Below, piece after piece: positions 1-8,678 of a DNA stretch of 64,000 bases. The translations under genes were made by a program, and so were the position numbers. The notes beneath the pieces were generated by a model that was given only the letters and a program-made list of their open reading frames with translations, searched no databases and was not told where the DNA came from. The stretch spans positions 49,183-113,182 of the forward strand of contig JAMXDE010000082.1 of assembly GCA_026770025.1 (NCBI GenBank). The letters are read 5' to 3'. The stretch's first letter is position 1. Each line of letters opens with the position of its first letter. Source of the DNA: Craspedostauros australis. Taxonomy: Eukaryota; Bacillariophyta; Bacillariophyceae; Mastogloiales; Achnanthaceae.

Positions 1-304
1 GCATCATCAATGGAATGTGGAATCGACAGAGCCATGGAACGGTGATGAGTGACGTTGACACAGAAGACATCATCGCCACATCATGGGTCATCTCCACATC
101 AGAACAAGATCGCAGAGGTGCAATGACCGAGAGCTGACCTTGAAGACAGCAACACGAGATACAACTCAATGAAGATAACATAGAACCAGAAGTCACTCAA
201 CCCAAACAGTGTCTTCACTCAACAGCTTGTCACCCTCGTCCTGAAAGACTTGATCTCTCTTGAAGGACTCGTGTGATTTCGCTGTGTACAATACCGAGAT
301 AACA
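1..304 (+). repeat. LTR fragment, truncated by the window start
   Basis: This stretch is a close inverted copy of 53840-54143, with only scattered single-base differences. Both copies stop matching after the sequence GAGATAACA, which fits an LTR ending in CA at position 304. I infer a solo or terminal LTR in plus orientation, cut by the window edge. It belongs to the LTR family that lies 3' of the minus-strand CoDi-like pol. A short reading frame that begins inside it at 260 is a by-product of the LTR. The sequence that follows does not match the continuation of the other copy. Confidence 0.6.
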
Positions 305-2041
305 ACATACATGATGACATCAGTGACAATCGTCAATTGGTGTCACATGACATCCCTTTGGTTGCTCTCCTGCTTGCACACTGTCTCTTGTTCTATGTTA
401 TTGCTCAGCTTGATCCCAATCGTGCACCAAATCCAGATCAAGAGCCACCTACACAGTCAAGTCAGATGTCATCGCAACATTCACAAGCTTCATCAAGTGA
501 TCATTCAGAGCATCGTTCGACACAGTGATGAGGACACAAGTGTTGGAAATCTTCCAGGGTATTGCAAACATATGCTTTGGTTGCATCAAGCTTGACCAAA
601 GCGCAATTGGCAAGGTGCATGGCTTTTTCTTTGCTCGTCGGCTCACCAGCTGCCCCATGGCTGGTCCGAACAATCGGGTGAATGGTTGCGTACCGCAAGG
701 ACCCAACAATGCAATTATGATGAAAGTGTCAATAGTGACTCCGACTGAGGTTCAATGCTGTTGATATTCCAAGCTCCTCACCCACTCACAGCCACATCCA
801 TCCTGTCTCACTATCCACAACCAAACCAAATCATGAAGTGCAAGCTATCCATTGCATGATGAAGTGAATCACCTGCATCACCTTCTATACCGCATGCACA
901 CTTGCCATCGTCTTTTCTCTGCATGTGTGTGGAAGTGTTGAGACAATGAGTGACTTGGAATGTGCGACACAGCAGTGGACTGATCGCCATTTCCACTGTG
1001 AGCTGTCACCATCACTCCAATGAATCGACTTGCCCAGTACCCTTGTCTTCATCCATAACCTTGTACAACTCCATCATGGGCATTGCAATGCACTCATCAT
1101 CAAATCTGCGGTTCATTGTTCCACCATGAAAGAGGGCATGGATGTCTCCCATCAGCTGAGGCTTCCAAAACAACTTGCTGAAATCTCCATGGGTAAACAA
1201 CGAATATGTGTCTTCAGTGACCATCCTCATTGGCACTTGCCATGTGCACATGTGTAATGAAGCAGAGTGCAGCCCTGGCTGCTTGTTGCCTTGTTGATAT
1301 CACCTCTTTCATTTTGCTTCTTTCATTTCTTCATTGCTGTCAGATCACCAGTGCTGGAAGCAGCAAAGAGTTGCTTGTTTGAGACATCTGGCATGTTGAG
1401 ATGGTGGTCGATAGCTGTGGAGAGGTTGCTGGACGGGTGTTGGATGATTGGATGATTGTTTGAATGGTTGGATGGTTGGATGGTTGTATGTTGTATGGTA
1501 TCACATGGTGCCTCTTGGCATGGTATGAGCATGGACTCATGCCATTCACGGCTCATCGAGGAGGACCGTCAACATGGAATGCAAATCCTCGTCGTGTCCA
1601 GGTCTGAGTTGTGCGGAGTGTTGGGTACGAACAAAACGAGACGAGACGAAGTGGAATAGAGGAAGAGGTACTGATCTGGACATGTTGAGACAAGGGTATC
1701 CATGACTGGTGGGACCACCAAAGTCGACGCAACGTGGGTGTGATGGGTGTGGAAGAACAAGGAATGAGAACCATCCTTCGTTGACAACACACTAGTCACA
1801 GTCAAGCTAGAAGTATGCGAACAAATCGGAATCCAAACACGGAAATGGCCAACACGAAGATCTATCACAAACACGCACATCTCTGGCAGAACACAACATC
1901 GACATGGGCATCGGCATCGACACAAACACAAACAGCACCAACATTGACATCAACATCGACATCAACATCAACAGATCCGCACACCACAAACCATTTACAT
2001 TGATTCTATTTGGACCTGTCACCAAGTCCAAACCATTCCTA
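305..2041. other. Gene-poor stretch with decayed protein-like pieces
   Basis: No convincing complete gene is visible. Short minus-strand frames at about 449-698, 811-996 and 1012-1251 have protein-like composition. The last one has a run of aromatic and acidic residues and no low complexity. I recognise none of them, and they are in different frames, as expected for a decayed element. From about 1440 to 1500 there is a GGTTGGAT-type simple repeat, and from 1900 to 1975 a CATCGACATCAA-like simple repeat. Assignment is left open. Confidence 0.3.
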
Positions 2042-2180
2042 CTGGCATCGTATTGCCCCAAACACGATCAACCACGGATGACAGGCAGACGATTGAAGCG
2101 TACCAACAATTCTTGACATCACCGAAAACAACTAACTGTTGATGTTGATGTCACACAGAACAACTACTCAACGACTATGG
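2042..2180. repeat. 139-bp direct repeat, copy 1
   Basis: This segment recurs in the same orientation at 53222-53360 with a handful of substitutions. I see no coding capacity and no match to the LTR families here. The second copy abuts the inverted terminus at 53225, so the repeat may be a family member into which another element inserted, or a segment copied by rearrangement. Confidence 0.55.
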
Positions 2181-3049
2181 CAATACGTGTCCTCGTTCTG
2201 TGGAAGAGATCATTGTTGTACTTGTGTAGAATTACGTGCATTGATGGAGGCGTCAGCCAATGTGTCATAGTCGTACGCATACATGACCAGTAAAGCAATG
2301 CATGGGTGAAACAAGCAGCCACGCACAACGCCACATGCCGAAAAGGATGGATGAAGGCGACCATGGCAAGAGACGGAGATGGAGATGATGTTGATGATGA
2401 TGACGAATGGGAAGTGGTGATGAGGAGCGACTGCAAACGCATCGCATCGATCGGCGACATCAGAAAGGAAGATATCAAGGCAATTGTATGTAAACAATCA
2501 CATGAACAATCGCAGCACCAACAACGGTGCCATCAACAGTGGTGAGAAACGCCATGCTTCTGTGATAAACCCCGGATTCAAGTGATCAGCAGCAATGCCC
2601 ATTCTGGATGTGCCGTCGGCAGCTGAGATTCAATGCCTGCTGGACGAGTGCATTCATGAGACCGGATGCAGCAACTTCTTTGGGGCCTAGAGCACCAGCT
2701 GTTCGGAGATACTCCTTCTATTACGCCACCACTACGCACATCATTGCCACCAACGCCCGCTCATGCTGAAGCGATGCATCACAGCCACAACTGCAAACGA
2801 TGAGATGGAGGCACCATGTCATCAGATCCACAAGTTGGGGAAATCAGCTGCTCTGGAATCACCATCCACACAAAGATGCACACATCCAAGGAGCACAACA
2901 TGCAGGTCTTTGGAGACAGAGGGAAGAAGGGAGAGGCATTGCCACCTCCGCCAACAAGTGAATTGTGAGATGATTGACACTTTCTGGTTCACAGTCGCAT
3001 CTGCAGGAGGCTGATTCATGCGCCATCGCAGCCAACAAAGAGAGTTGCC
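2181..3049. other. Unassigned stretch, no clear gene
   Basis: The sequence has short open frames on both strands and a GATGATG-type simple repeat near 2370-2405. A plus-strand frame at 2597-2692 translates to a 31-residue peptide with normal composition ending at TAG. It might be the last exon of a degraded gene, but nothing identifies it. The minus frame that runs through the hydrophobic exon at 3050-3263 stays open down to about 2822. Confidence 0.25.
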
Positions 3050-3263
3050 GGTATGGATCACGGTTTTCAGCAGATCGATGCCCAATCCACAGGAGCCAAC
3101 AAACATGACGAATGTGCAAGCGTAGGAGAAAACATCGCAAAGGAGGAAGGTTGTGGGTTCTGAGGTTGTAGGAAGGCCCAAAGCAGCCATCCAACCAACA
3201 AGGAGGAAGGTGCCAAACCATACAAAGTAGATGGAATCGGCTGTCCGGACGGAATGTCGGCAT
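3050..3263 (-). pseudogene. Possible exon with two membrane helices, rhodopsin-like ending
   Basis: In one minus-strand frame this stretch encodes two strongly hydrophobic segments, one centred on VWFGTFLLVGWMAALG and one on FLLCDVFSYACTFVMFVG. The spacing and the Asp-Val-x-x-aromatic pattern recall helices F and G of microbial (type 1) rhodopsins. However, the position of the retinal-binding lysine would be tyrosine. Upstream is a pyrimidine-rich run ending in CTCTAG, a possible 3' splice site. A candidate first exon lies at 3490-3708, but its GTGAGT donor does not match the needed phase. Helices A to E were not found, so this may be a gene relic. The family call is tentative; a different membrane protein is quite possible. 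Confidence 0.25.
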
Positions 3264-4208
3264 GATGAGTCGACGACTAGAGTAGACCGTGCAGAGAGGG
3301 GCAGAGAAACTGTGTCTTTTCGTGATACTGATGACGTCTACAAGCTATTCGTCCATGACCATTCCTCTCAAAGTGATCCCCGGCTCCATCAATTGCCTAC
3401 TTTTGTGGATGGATGCAACTCTCTCCACATAGAGAGGAAGTTCCTTGTGAGTGGGTGCGGTCTGCTAAAGACAGATAGCGATGCGACACTCACGATGCGG
3501 ACACGGAAAACTCGGTTGTTGGTGTGGTCTCTTCGTCCGTATCGTCCGTATCCTTCTTCTCTTGGACAACAACTACTTCTGCTTCCACTGGCGCCGATGT
3601 GCTTCTCTTTTCGATTGTGGGCGTCATGGTCATGGTCATCACCATCACCATTGCCATTGCCTTCGCTGCCTCTCTCTCTGCTGTCATCGTTGAGAACGCA
3701 ATCTGCATCGTGTCGATCTTTCCTCCTTGTTGACGACGCGTCGATCTTTATGACCCCATTCAGGATACGATAGTACACAAATGCGGATTTTTAATATTTT
3801 TACTTAAATCATCCTATTATGTTGTAGATAGTGTATGGGTTAAGTTACAAGCTTCTGGGCCTTGTAGTTAAAAAGTTTATATTTTTCGCATTAGTTTACT
3901 ACTAGACACGTGAGGCATGCGAACGTAAAGGGGCAACTTGGATTCGAAATTCTCAGTCGTGCTTCGACCAATGTCCAGTCGTGTCCTTCATCGACACACT
4001 CACATTTCGCGTGGGTGAGGCGGGTTGTTGCGAAACAATGTCGAGGATTGGGCAGTGGCAGTAGGCATGCTGAAGTTGCTGCTTTATCTGGGCTATGGAT
4101 CAGTTGTCGAGATCCAGATATCAGCACAAAATCGAATAGTGCTATGTACGTTACTCCCGTAGCCCCCACTATCTATAAATTTCACTGGTGTTCGGTTCAG
4201 CAATCGCA
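3264..4208. other. Unassigned stretch with AT-rich segment
   Basis: A minus-strand frame at 3490-3708 starts with methionine, has a Met/Val/Thr-rich repeat caused by a CATGGTCATGG simple repeat, and continues with an acidic, Thr-rich tail. It may be an exon or chance. From about 3775 to 3900 the sequence is AT-rich and non-coding. No other feature is supported. Confidence 0.25.
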
Positions 4209-4279
4209 TCGCCTGTAGCTCAACGGTAGAGCACCAGTAATTCTAACTGAGGTTCCGGGTTCGAATCCCGGCATGGTAC
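4209..4279 (+). tRNA. tRNA-like gene or tRNA pseudogene (Arg-TCT or Glu-TTC)
   Basis: The sequence has a good internal A box (TAGCTCAACGG at 4216-4226) and an excellent B box (GGTTCGAATCC at 4258-4268). The D stem GCTC/GAGC and the T stem CCGGG/CCCGG are perfect. A TTTT run at about 4284-4287 could end RNA polymerase III transcription. The acceptor stem pairs at only four of seven positions. The anticodon stem is clean at four pairs, and the loop AATTCTA does not place a T before the anticodon, so identity is ambiguous (TTC by position, TCT by resemblance to TTCTAA loops). It could be a decayed tRNA gene or the head of a tRNA-derived SINE. Confidence 0.5.
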
Positions 4280-4287
4280 TTTGCTTT

Positions 4288-5269
4288 TGCTCACCCCTTT
4301 GTGATTTTTCGATAGTGCTCTAATACCAGAGTTGTGGGTTGGTGTGTAATCCAAAGCCTGACCTCCACCAAGACTGTCACACTGCTTTGTTCTCGGTTCT
4401 GCCACCGTTCATGGCCCAACAGGTTGAGCTTCGTCCATGTCCCATTCAGCACACATTGCCTTCCCTCCATGTACCCACTCAATTGTACAGCCTCGTCCTT
4501 GCTTCAGGTCTATTCCCTGCCTGTGTGCTTGGACCTCCTCTCTGCTGGTTGTCGCAAACAGTCATTGTTGGCTTCTGGCTGTTGTTCATCTGCTCTCCTC
4601 TCAATTTCTTGTTTCAGTGCCAGTGAACCTGCAAGCACTCACATCACAACACCAGAAACAACAATTAAAACCACTGCTGCCACCAGTCTCTTTCCACACC
4701 ATGCCAACGGCTCAGTAGATGGCCATGGCGTCCCATCTGCATGAGAGCAAAGCAGGTTCAGCAGGACTTTGTATTTACAAACAAACCTAAGTGTTCAATA
4801 ACATATATTTTACATACCAAAGGATTAGTCACTGTGCTCCATTGCACTATACATATAGCTCATGGATTAAGCTGATTAGTGTGTGCCCAGCCTGCGCCGT
4901 AAACTTTTTTATGCCACCCGCTTTTATCTCGTGTAGGGCACGAGGCAGAACGGCTATCAAGTCAATATGTATGCACGCTCAGAGGATCACGACGGCCTCC
5001 ACCTATCCTGCTCTCCACTCTTCGTGGCTCTCTGGTAATATGTAAGGTGTATGTATTTGTGTACTCACACAGGGAAATCCAGGGACAGCCTCATTCACGA
5101 TGGCCAGCTACTGCCATCGGCGGAGCCAAGTTCGGACTTCAACAGGAACTTTATTGCCTGGTATCTGCAGCACTCGGTGCACTTGTCCAAACCATATTGC
5201 GACCGTTCCCATATCTGTGGCTCCTTTGCCTGACAGCTGTAGTCGGGCCCACATAGCCATACTTGCCCC
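4288..5269. other. Unassigned stretch, possibly 3' region of the non-LTR element
   Basis: No gene is supported here. Because the decayed non-LTR element runs on the minus strand and its last coding piece ends near 5270, its 3' untranslated region would fall here. I see no poly(A)-derived T run that fixes the boundary. Confidence 0.3.
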
Positions 5270-5996
5270 TCATAGTTGCGCTGCGTCTTGCAGGGTTGAG
5301 CTGTAGTCTCGCAACACCTGCCTCATGTGAGCCTCTGGCCCCTCATCAGTGCGATGCATTGCCTGATTGCATTGGTGCCAATGCTTCCATGCCACCTTCC
5401 AGAGCTTGCGCACGATCCGTGCCGCCCACCTTGCTGTGGACAGCCTGCAACCGATTTGCACGTAGTACTGCTCCTGTAACTCGGTCCATGACCCCACGAT
5501 CACGCCCATGACCAGCCAATCCCATCCTGCCTCCTGTTGATTGTCCATCAGCTTTGCCTCAGCCCAGTTTGCGCATATGCGTCCAACAGGTCCCAGCTCT
5601 CTCAACACTTGCTTGACATTGCTCAACCGTATTTTTGCAATGGCAGGATGAGTCGGCATCTTCCACATCGTGATCCTCAGCCGTTTCCGCTGCACTTTCC
5701 AAAATGCCATCGATTCCAGTGAGCAGCAGACCCAGAGGCGGCCATGAGTTTCCATCTTGCCGCACCTGGGGCAGCTGTCACTCGTCCTTGCCTTCTACCA
5801 AACCATCTGCATTCCCACAGCCACCACATCTCCAATGACACTGGCATACATGATGCTCGACCTGCGAACGCCTTGTCTTGCAATGTGCCATGATCACGTC
5901 CCTGTGTTCTGGTGAGAGCTTCACGCATCGTTCTCTTCGAGCATTCGTCATCGCTGTACTACGATCCGGTCCGTAATGACATTCATATGCTCCCAC
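5270..5996 (-). pseudogene. Non-LTR retrotransposon, C-terminal region after RNase H (broken)
   Basis: A minus frame of about 160 codons encodes a conserved-looking tail with the order glycine-tryptophan, WTELQEQYY, WAARIVRKLWKVAWKHW and a terminal H. This resembles the region that follows RNase H in diatom-type non-LTR elements (recalled family knowledge, not searched). Just upstream, around 5735-5770, a C-x2-C ... C zinc-binding pattern (CPRCG ... LWVC) is readable. Upstream frames are shifted relative to each other, so the unit is broken. It is the 3' end of the same element as the RNase H piece at 6179-6688. Confidence 0.55.
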
Positions 5997-6178
5997 ACAT
6001 CAAGTTCGTCAGGCTTCTTGTGCTCGTCCTGATGCCCACGCACGTGTCATCCCACAAACGTTGTACTCAGCTGGCTTCGGACCCTCGTGGCAGCCACCAT
6101 CATGTCGTGACCAGGACTCGCCAGATCCGGTTCATGTACCCACTCCAGCACCTTCAGGGCTTACAGGTTGTCACAGCT

Positions 6179-6688
6179 TCAGCGCCCCCGTCCGTCTTGT
6201 ATTCCAAACCTCTCCTTCATTTCCCAAACCTTCATTGGCGCACCGTAGATTCCCGCCAACTCCGCTCGCTGGGACGATGTCAGGCCCTCCCTCCGCGGAG
6301 CCTCAAAGGTTCCAAACACCATCACCTCCAGAGTCTCATCAGTGGCCATCGCCCATGCCGCCATTCCCTTGCCATTTCTGGCAGACCCGTCACTTCTGCC
6401 AACCGCCGTCTCTTCTCGTACACTCTGGGCCATATCTCTCCAGTCGACTTCACATCTGATGTGTTTCCCAGCCCATGACTTGGCCTTGCCAAGATCTCCC
6501 CAGACATTCTCCATCCCCTGGGTATCTGCCACCATGGTATCATCCCATTCACCAACTGTCAGCATCAGTATGCCATCTCCTTGCTTGTAGCCATCCACGG
6601 GGACCCTTCTCCATTTCCCACCACTCCTGGCACTTGCCAAAACAGCTTCCTTCTTGACTTCATTGGAACCTCCCTCCATTCCATCCAT
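6179..6688 (-). pseudogene. Non-LTR retrotransposon RNase H domain remnant
   Basis: This minus-strand frame contains an RNase H-like core: GRSDGSARNGKGMAAWA (first catalytic aspartate), then a hydrophobic stretch, then SSQRAELAGIYGAP with the catalytic glutamate in a helix. This layout is the usual RNase H domain at the C-terminus of reverse transcriptase in LINE-like elements. There is no intact reverse transcriptase upstream. Only a short linker-like piece is left at 6727-6963 (a WATWRSKLKEML ... L..RLRLGKW pattern), and the rest of the polymerase seems deleted. Confidence 0.6.
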
Positions 6689-6726
6689 CCATCGCCGTGG
6701 ACCTGAAGCCTCCCAGTTTGCTCATT

Positions 6727-7351
6727 CTACCTCATGGAGGTCGCACTGCCTGCACTGCTCCACTTGCCCAGCCGTAAACGATCCTGAAGCACGCTATTCC
6801 AACCCAGCATCTCCTTGAGCTTGGACCTCCATGTTGCCCAATACGCTTGCTTGAGCCGCCCAACTCTAGGCACGTTCACTTCACTGGCTTCCACCATCGC
6901 TCCATCATCTTCAAGGACTGCCTTCAGAATGCCTGTTCCGTCCGCCATAACAATCTCAGACATCCAGAACTACTTCATTGACCTTCCACACAGATTCAAT
7001 TTTTACCTTTCCTCCCTGTTGCACAGCTCCGCAATGGCTTCCATTCTCAGGAAATCACCCTGCCTCCTCGGTTGTATCAGATCCTCCACCATTCGCACTT
7101 CCAGCTGTGCTGCAGATGCTTATTTGGCCACACTTGCCCACCACGACTGTGGAACCACCATTGACCACTTGCTTCCTACCACCTGGAAGATTCGCATCAT
7201 ACCTGCACTTGTCGCCATGGCCTGGTAGGATGCTCACAGGAGCCTCCACCATGCATCGCTTCATGAGCAACTTGATAGGCTTGCCGAGCGCCGTCCCTTT
7301 TTGACTGGTGTGCGTTGTGAACGAGTATGCATTTTTGTCGTCAAGCGTCAG
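6727..7351 (-). pseudogene. Remnant between ORF1 and RNase H of the non-LTR element
   Basis: The 6727-6963 frame matches, by memory of the family, the segment between the polymerase and RNase H of diatom-type LINE elements (VSEIVMADGTG, then RVGRLKQAYWATWRSKLKEM). From 6964 to 7351 only broken frames with a few Cys-rich pieces are seen. A complete endonuclease/reverse transcriptase would need more than 2 kb, so most of it is missing here. Confidence 0.45.
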
Positions 7352-7798
7352 CAGTCAAAATGACGATCCTTCCACCACTTCGAGTCCTTTGATCTCGACA
7401 TCCGGAAATTCGTCTGCCACCATCAACATCGATTCGATCTGGAGCACCACGTACTCCCCAGTCTCCTTGTCATACTGCACCTGATGCACCTTGGCTTGCT
7501 CAGTCAGAGTGAACCAGTTCGCGCTGGTGGCTCCCACTTCCCATGTGCACCTCGCTGCCAGGGTGTTTACGATCGCCTCTGCCCTCACCAGATGCTCTGG
7601 GAGCATGTATGCGTAGGCGATGTCGGTCTTGCCATTCCAGGGCACCTCCTGCTTGTCAACGTGGATAAATACCGGCCTCTTTGTGATCAGATGCACCTGA
7701 TTGGCAAGGTTCGATCTCAGTGGTTCCTTGGATCCGTCGTGTCCAGCTCATCAAGGTCTTCGACCCCTCTGATTCGCACTTCCACCATCCTTCCCATT
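7352..7798 (-). pseudogene. ORF1 C-terminal part of the non-LTR element, split by Copia-1
   Basis: This is the minus-strand continuation of the ORF1-like coding region at 15754-17572. The reading frame at the right edge of Copia-1 (VVMG) continues on this side as RMVEVRIRGVEDLDELD once one copy of the 6-bp target duplication is removed. A frameshift near 7730 then leads into a frame with NLANQVHLITKRPVFIHVDK and ends near 7355 (VEGSSF). Function of ORF1 is inferred only from position, upstream of the RNase H-bearing part. Confidence 0.55.
7793..7798. repeat. Target-site duplication CCCATT, left of Copia-1a
   Basis: CCCATT directly precedes the TGTCGAG start of the left LTR and recurs at 15748-15753 directly after the right LTR. 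Confidence 0.85.
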
Positions 7799-8596
7799 TG
7801 TCGAGATGTACATGTGAGTATATGTCGAGATGTACGAGTATATGTGCATCGTTCACCCGCTATTCTCTCATACGGACTTGGACGGTATAACTACATTCGT
7901 GTCGATAGTATACTGTGATTCGTCAGAATTACAGGGGAAACGGAACACACGAAAAGGGGCAAGATTTCTGGAGGAAATTTGCAAATGACGATTTCTAAGA
8001 GAATTGGAAGATCGTCCGTCCATCCATCAATGGTACCAAGAGAATCTCGAGGTACTTCCCAACTAAACCTCAGATGACGATATCATCTGACAGACCACTG
8101 CATCACCAATGGAACGTGACATCTGGAGAGCAGAAGGACACCTACTGACGTCGACAGGATGTCATCATGTCACCACGTCGACATCTGTCTCCAAGTCAGA
8201 GCAGGAGGCAAAGATCCGATGACCGAAGGGCATCAGCATCATGGATACAGAAGGTGAACTTCAAATGGCGAGTACTCACGAAGTAGGAGCCAGTACTGAA
8301 TGAACGGAGTGTCGAATACGGAGTACGTATCGAACACGGAGTATCGTGTACGACGAGCACGCGATATTGAGAGAGAGAGAGAGAGAATACAGAGAAGAGC
8401 GAGAGAGCATCTCGCGTACCGACTCATAGTCGGAGACCGAATCTACGAAACAGATTGAAGCACCGAGAGCATCGGGCGAGAGAACGGCGTACACCGAGAG
8501 CATCGGAGTAGCCAAGTAATGAAATAGCAAACAGACGACTATCAACCAATACCATCTTCCACGATCGTAGGTTACCGTGAGCGGAACTTGCCAACA
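7799..8596 (+). repeat. 5' LTR of Copia-1a
   Basis: It starts TGTCGAGATGTAC and ends TTGCCAACA. The first 13 bases recur about 24 bp inside. The LTR contains a GA microsatellite at about 8367-8386 and the 18-mer TACTTCCCAACTAAACCT (8053-8070), which is also in a different LTR family. Confidence 0.92.
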
Positions 8597-8608
8597 CGTT
8601 TATAAACG
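8597..8608. promoter_or_regulatory. Perfect palindrome at the primer-binding position
   Basis: CGTTTATAAACG directly follows the 5' LTR, where a tRNA-complementary primer-binding site is expected. It does not begin with TGG, as a complement to a tRNA CCA end would. The same place in Copia-2 holds CGTTTCGAAACG. Confidence 0.45.
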
Positions 8609-8678
8609 ATAGATCAGGGCGAGCCCGCGGATCGGATCGTGCGAGGAAGACGAACATCATTCAAGAGCAGCAGGCTGA

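Noticed and set aside
3231-3773. Plus-strand 180-codon frame
   Set aside because: It is antisense to more protein-like minus frames, contains a Ser/Pro/Leu low-complexity tail made by a simple repeat, and shows no motif.
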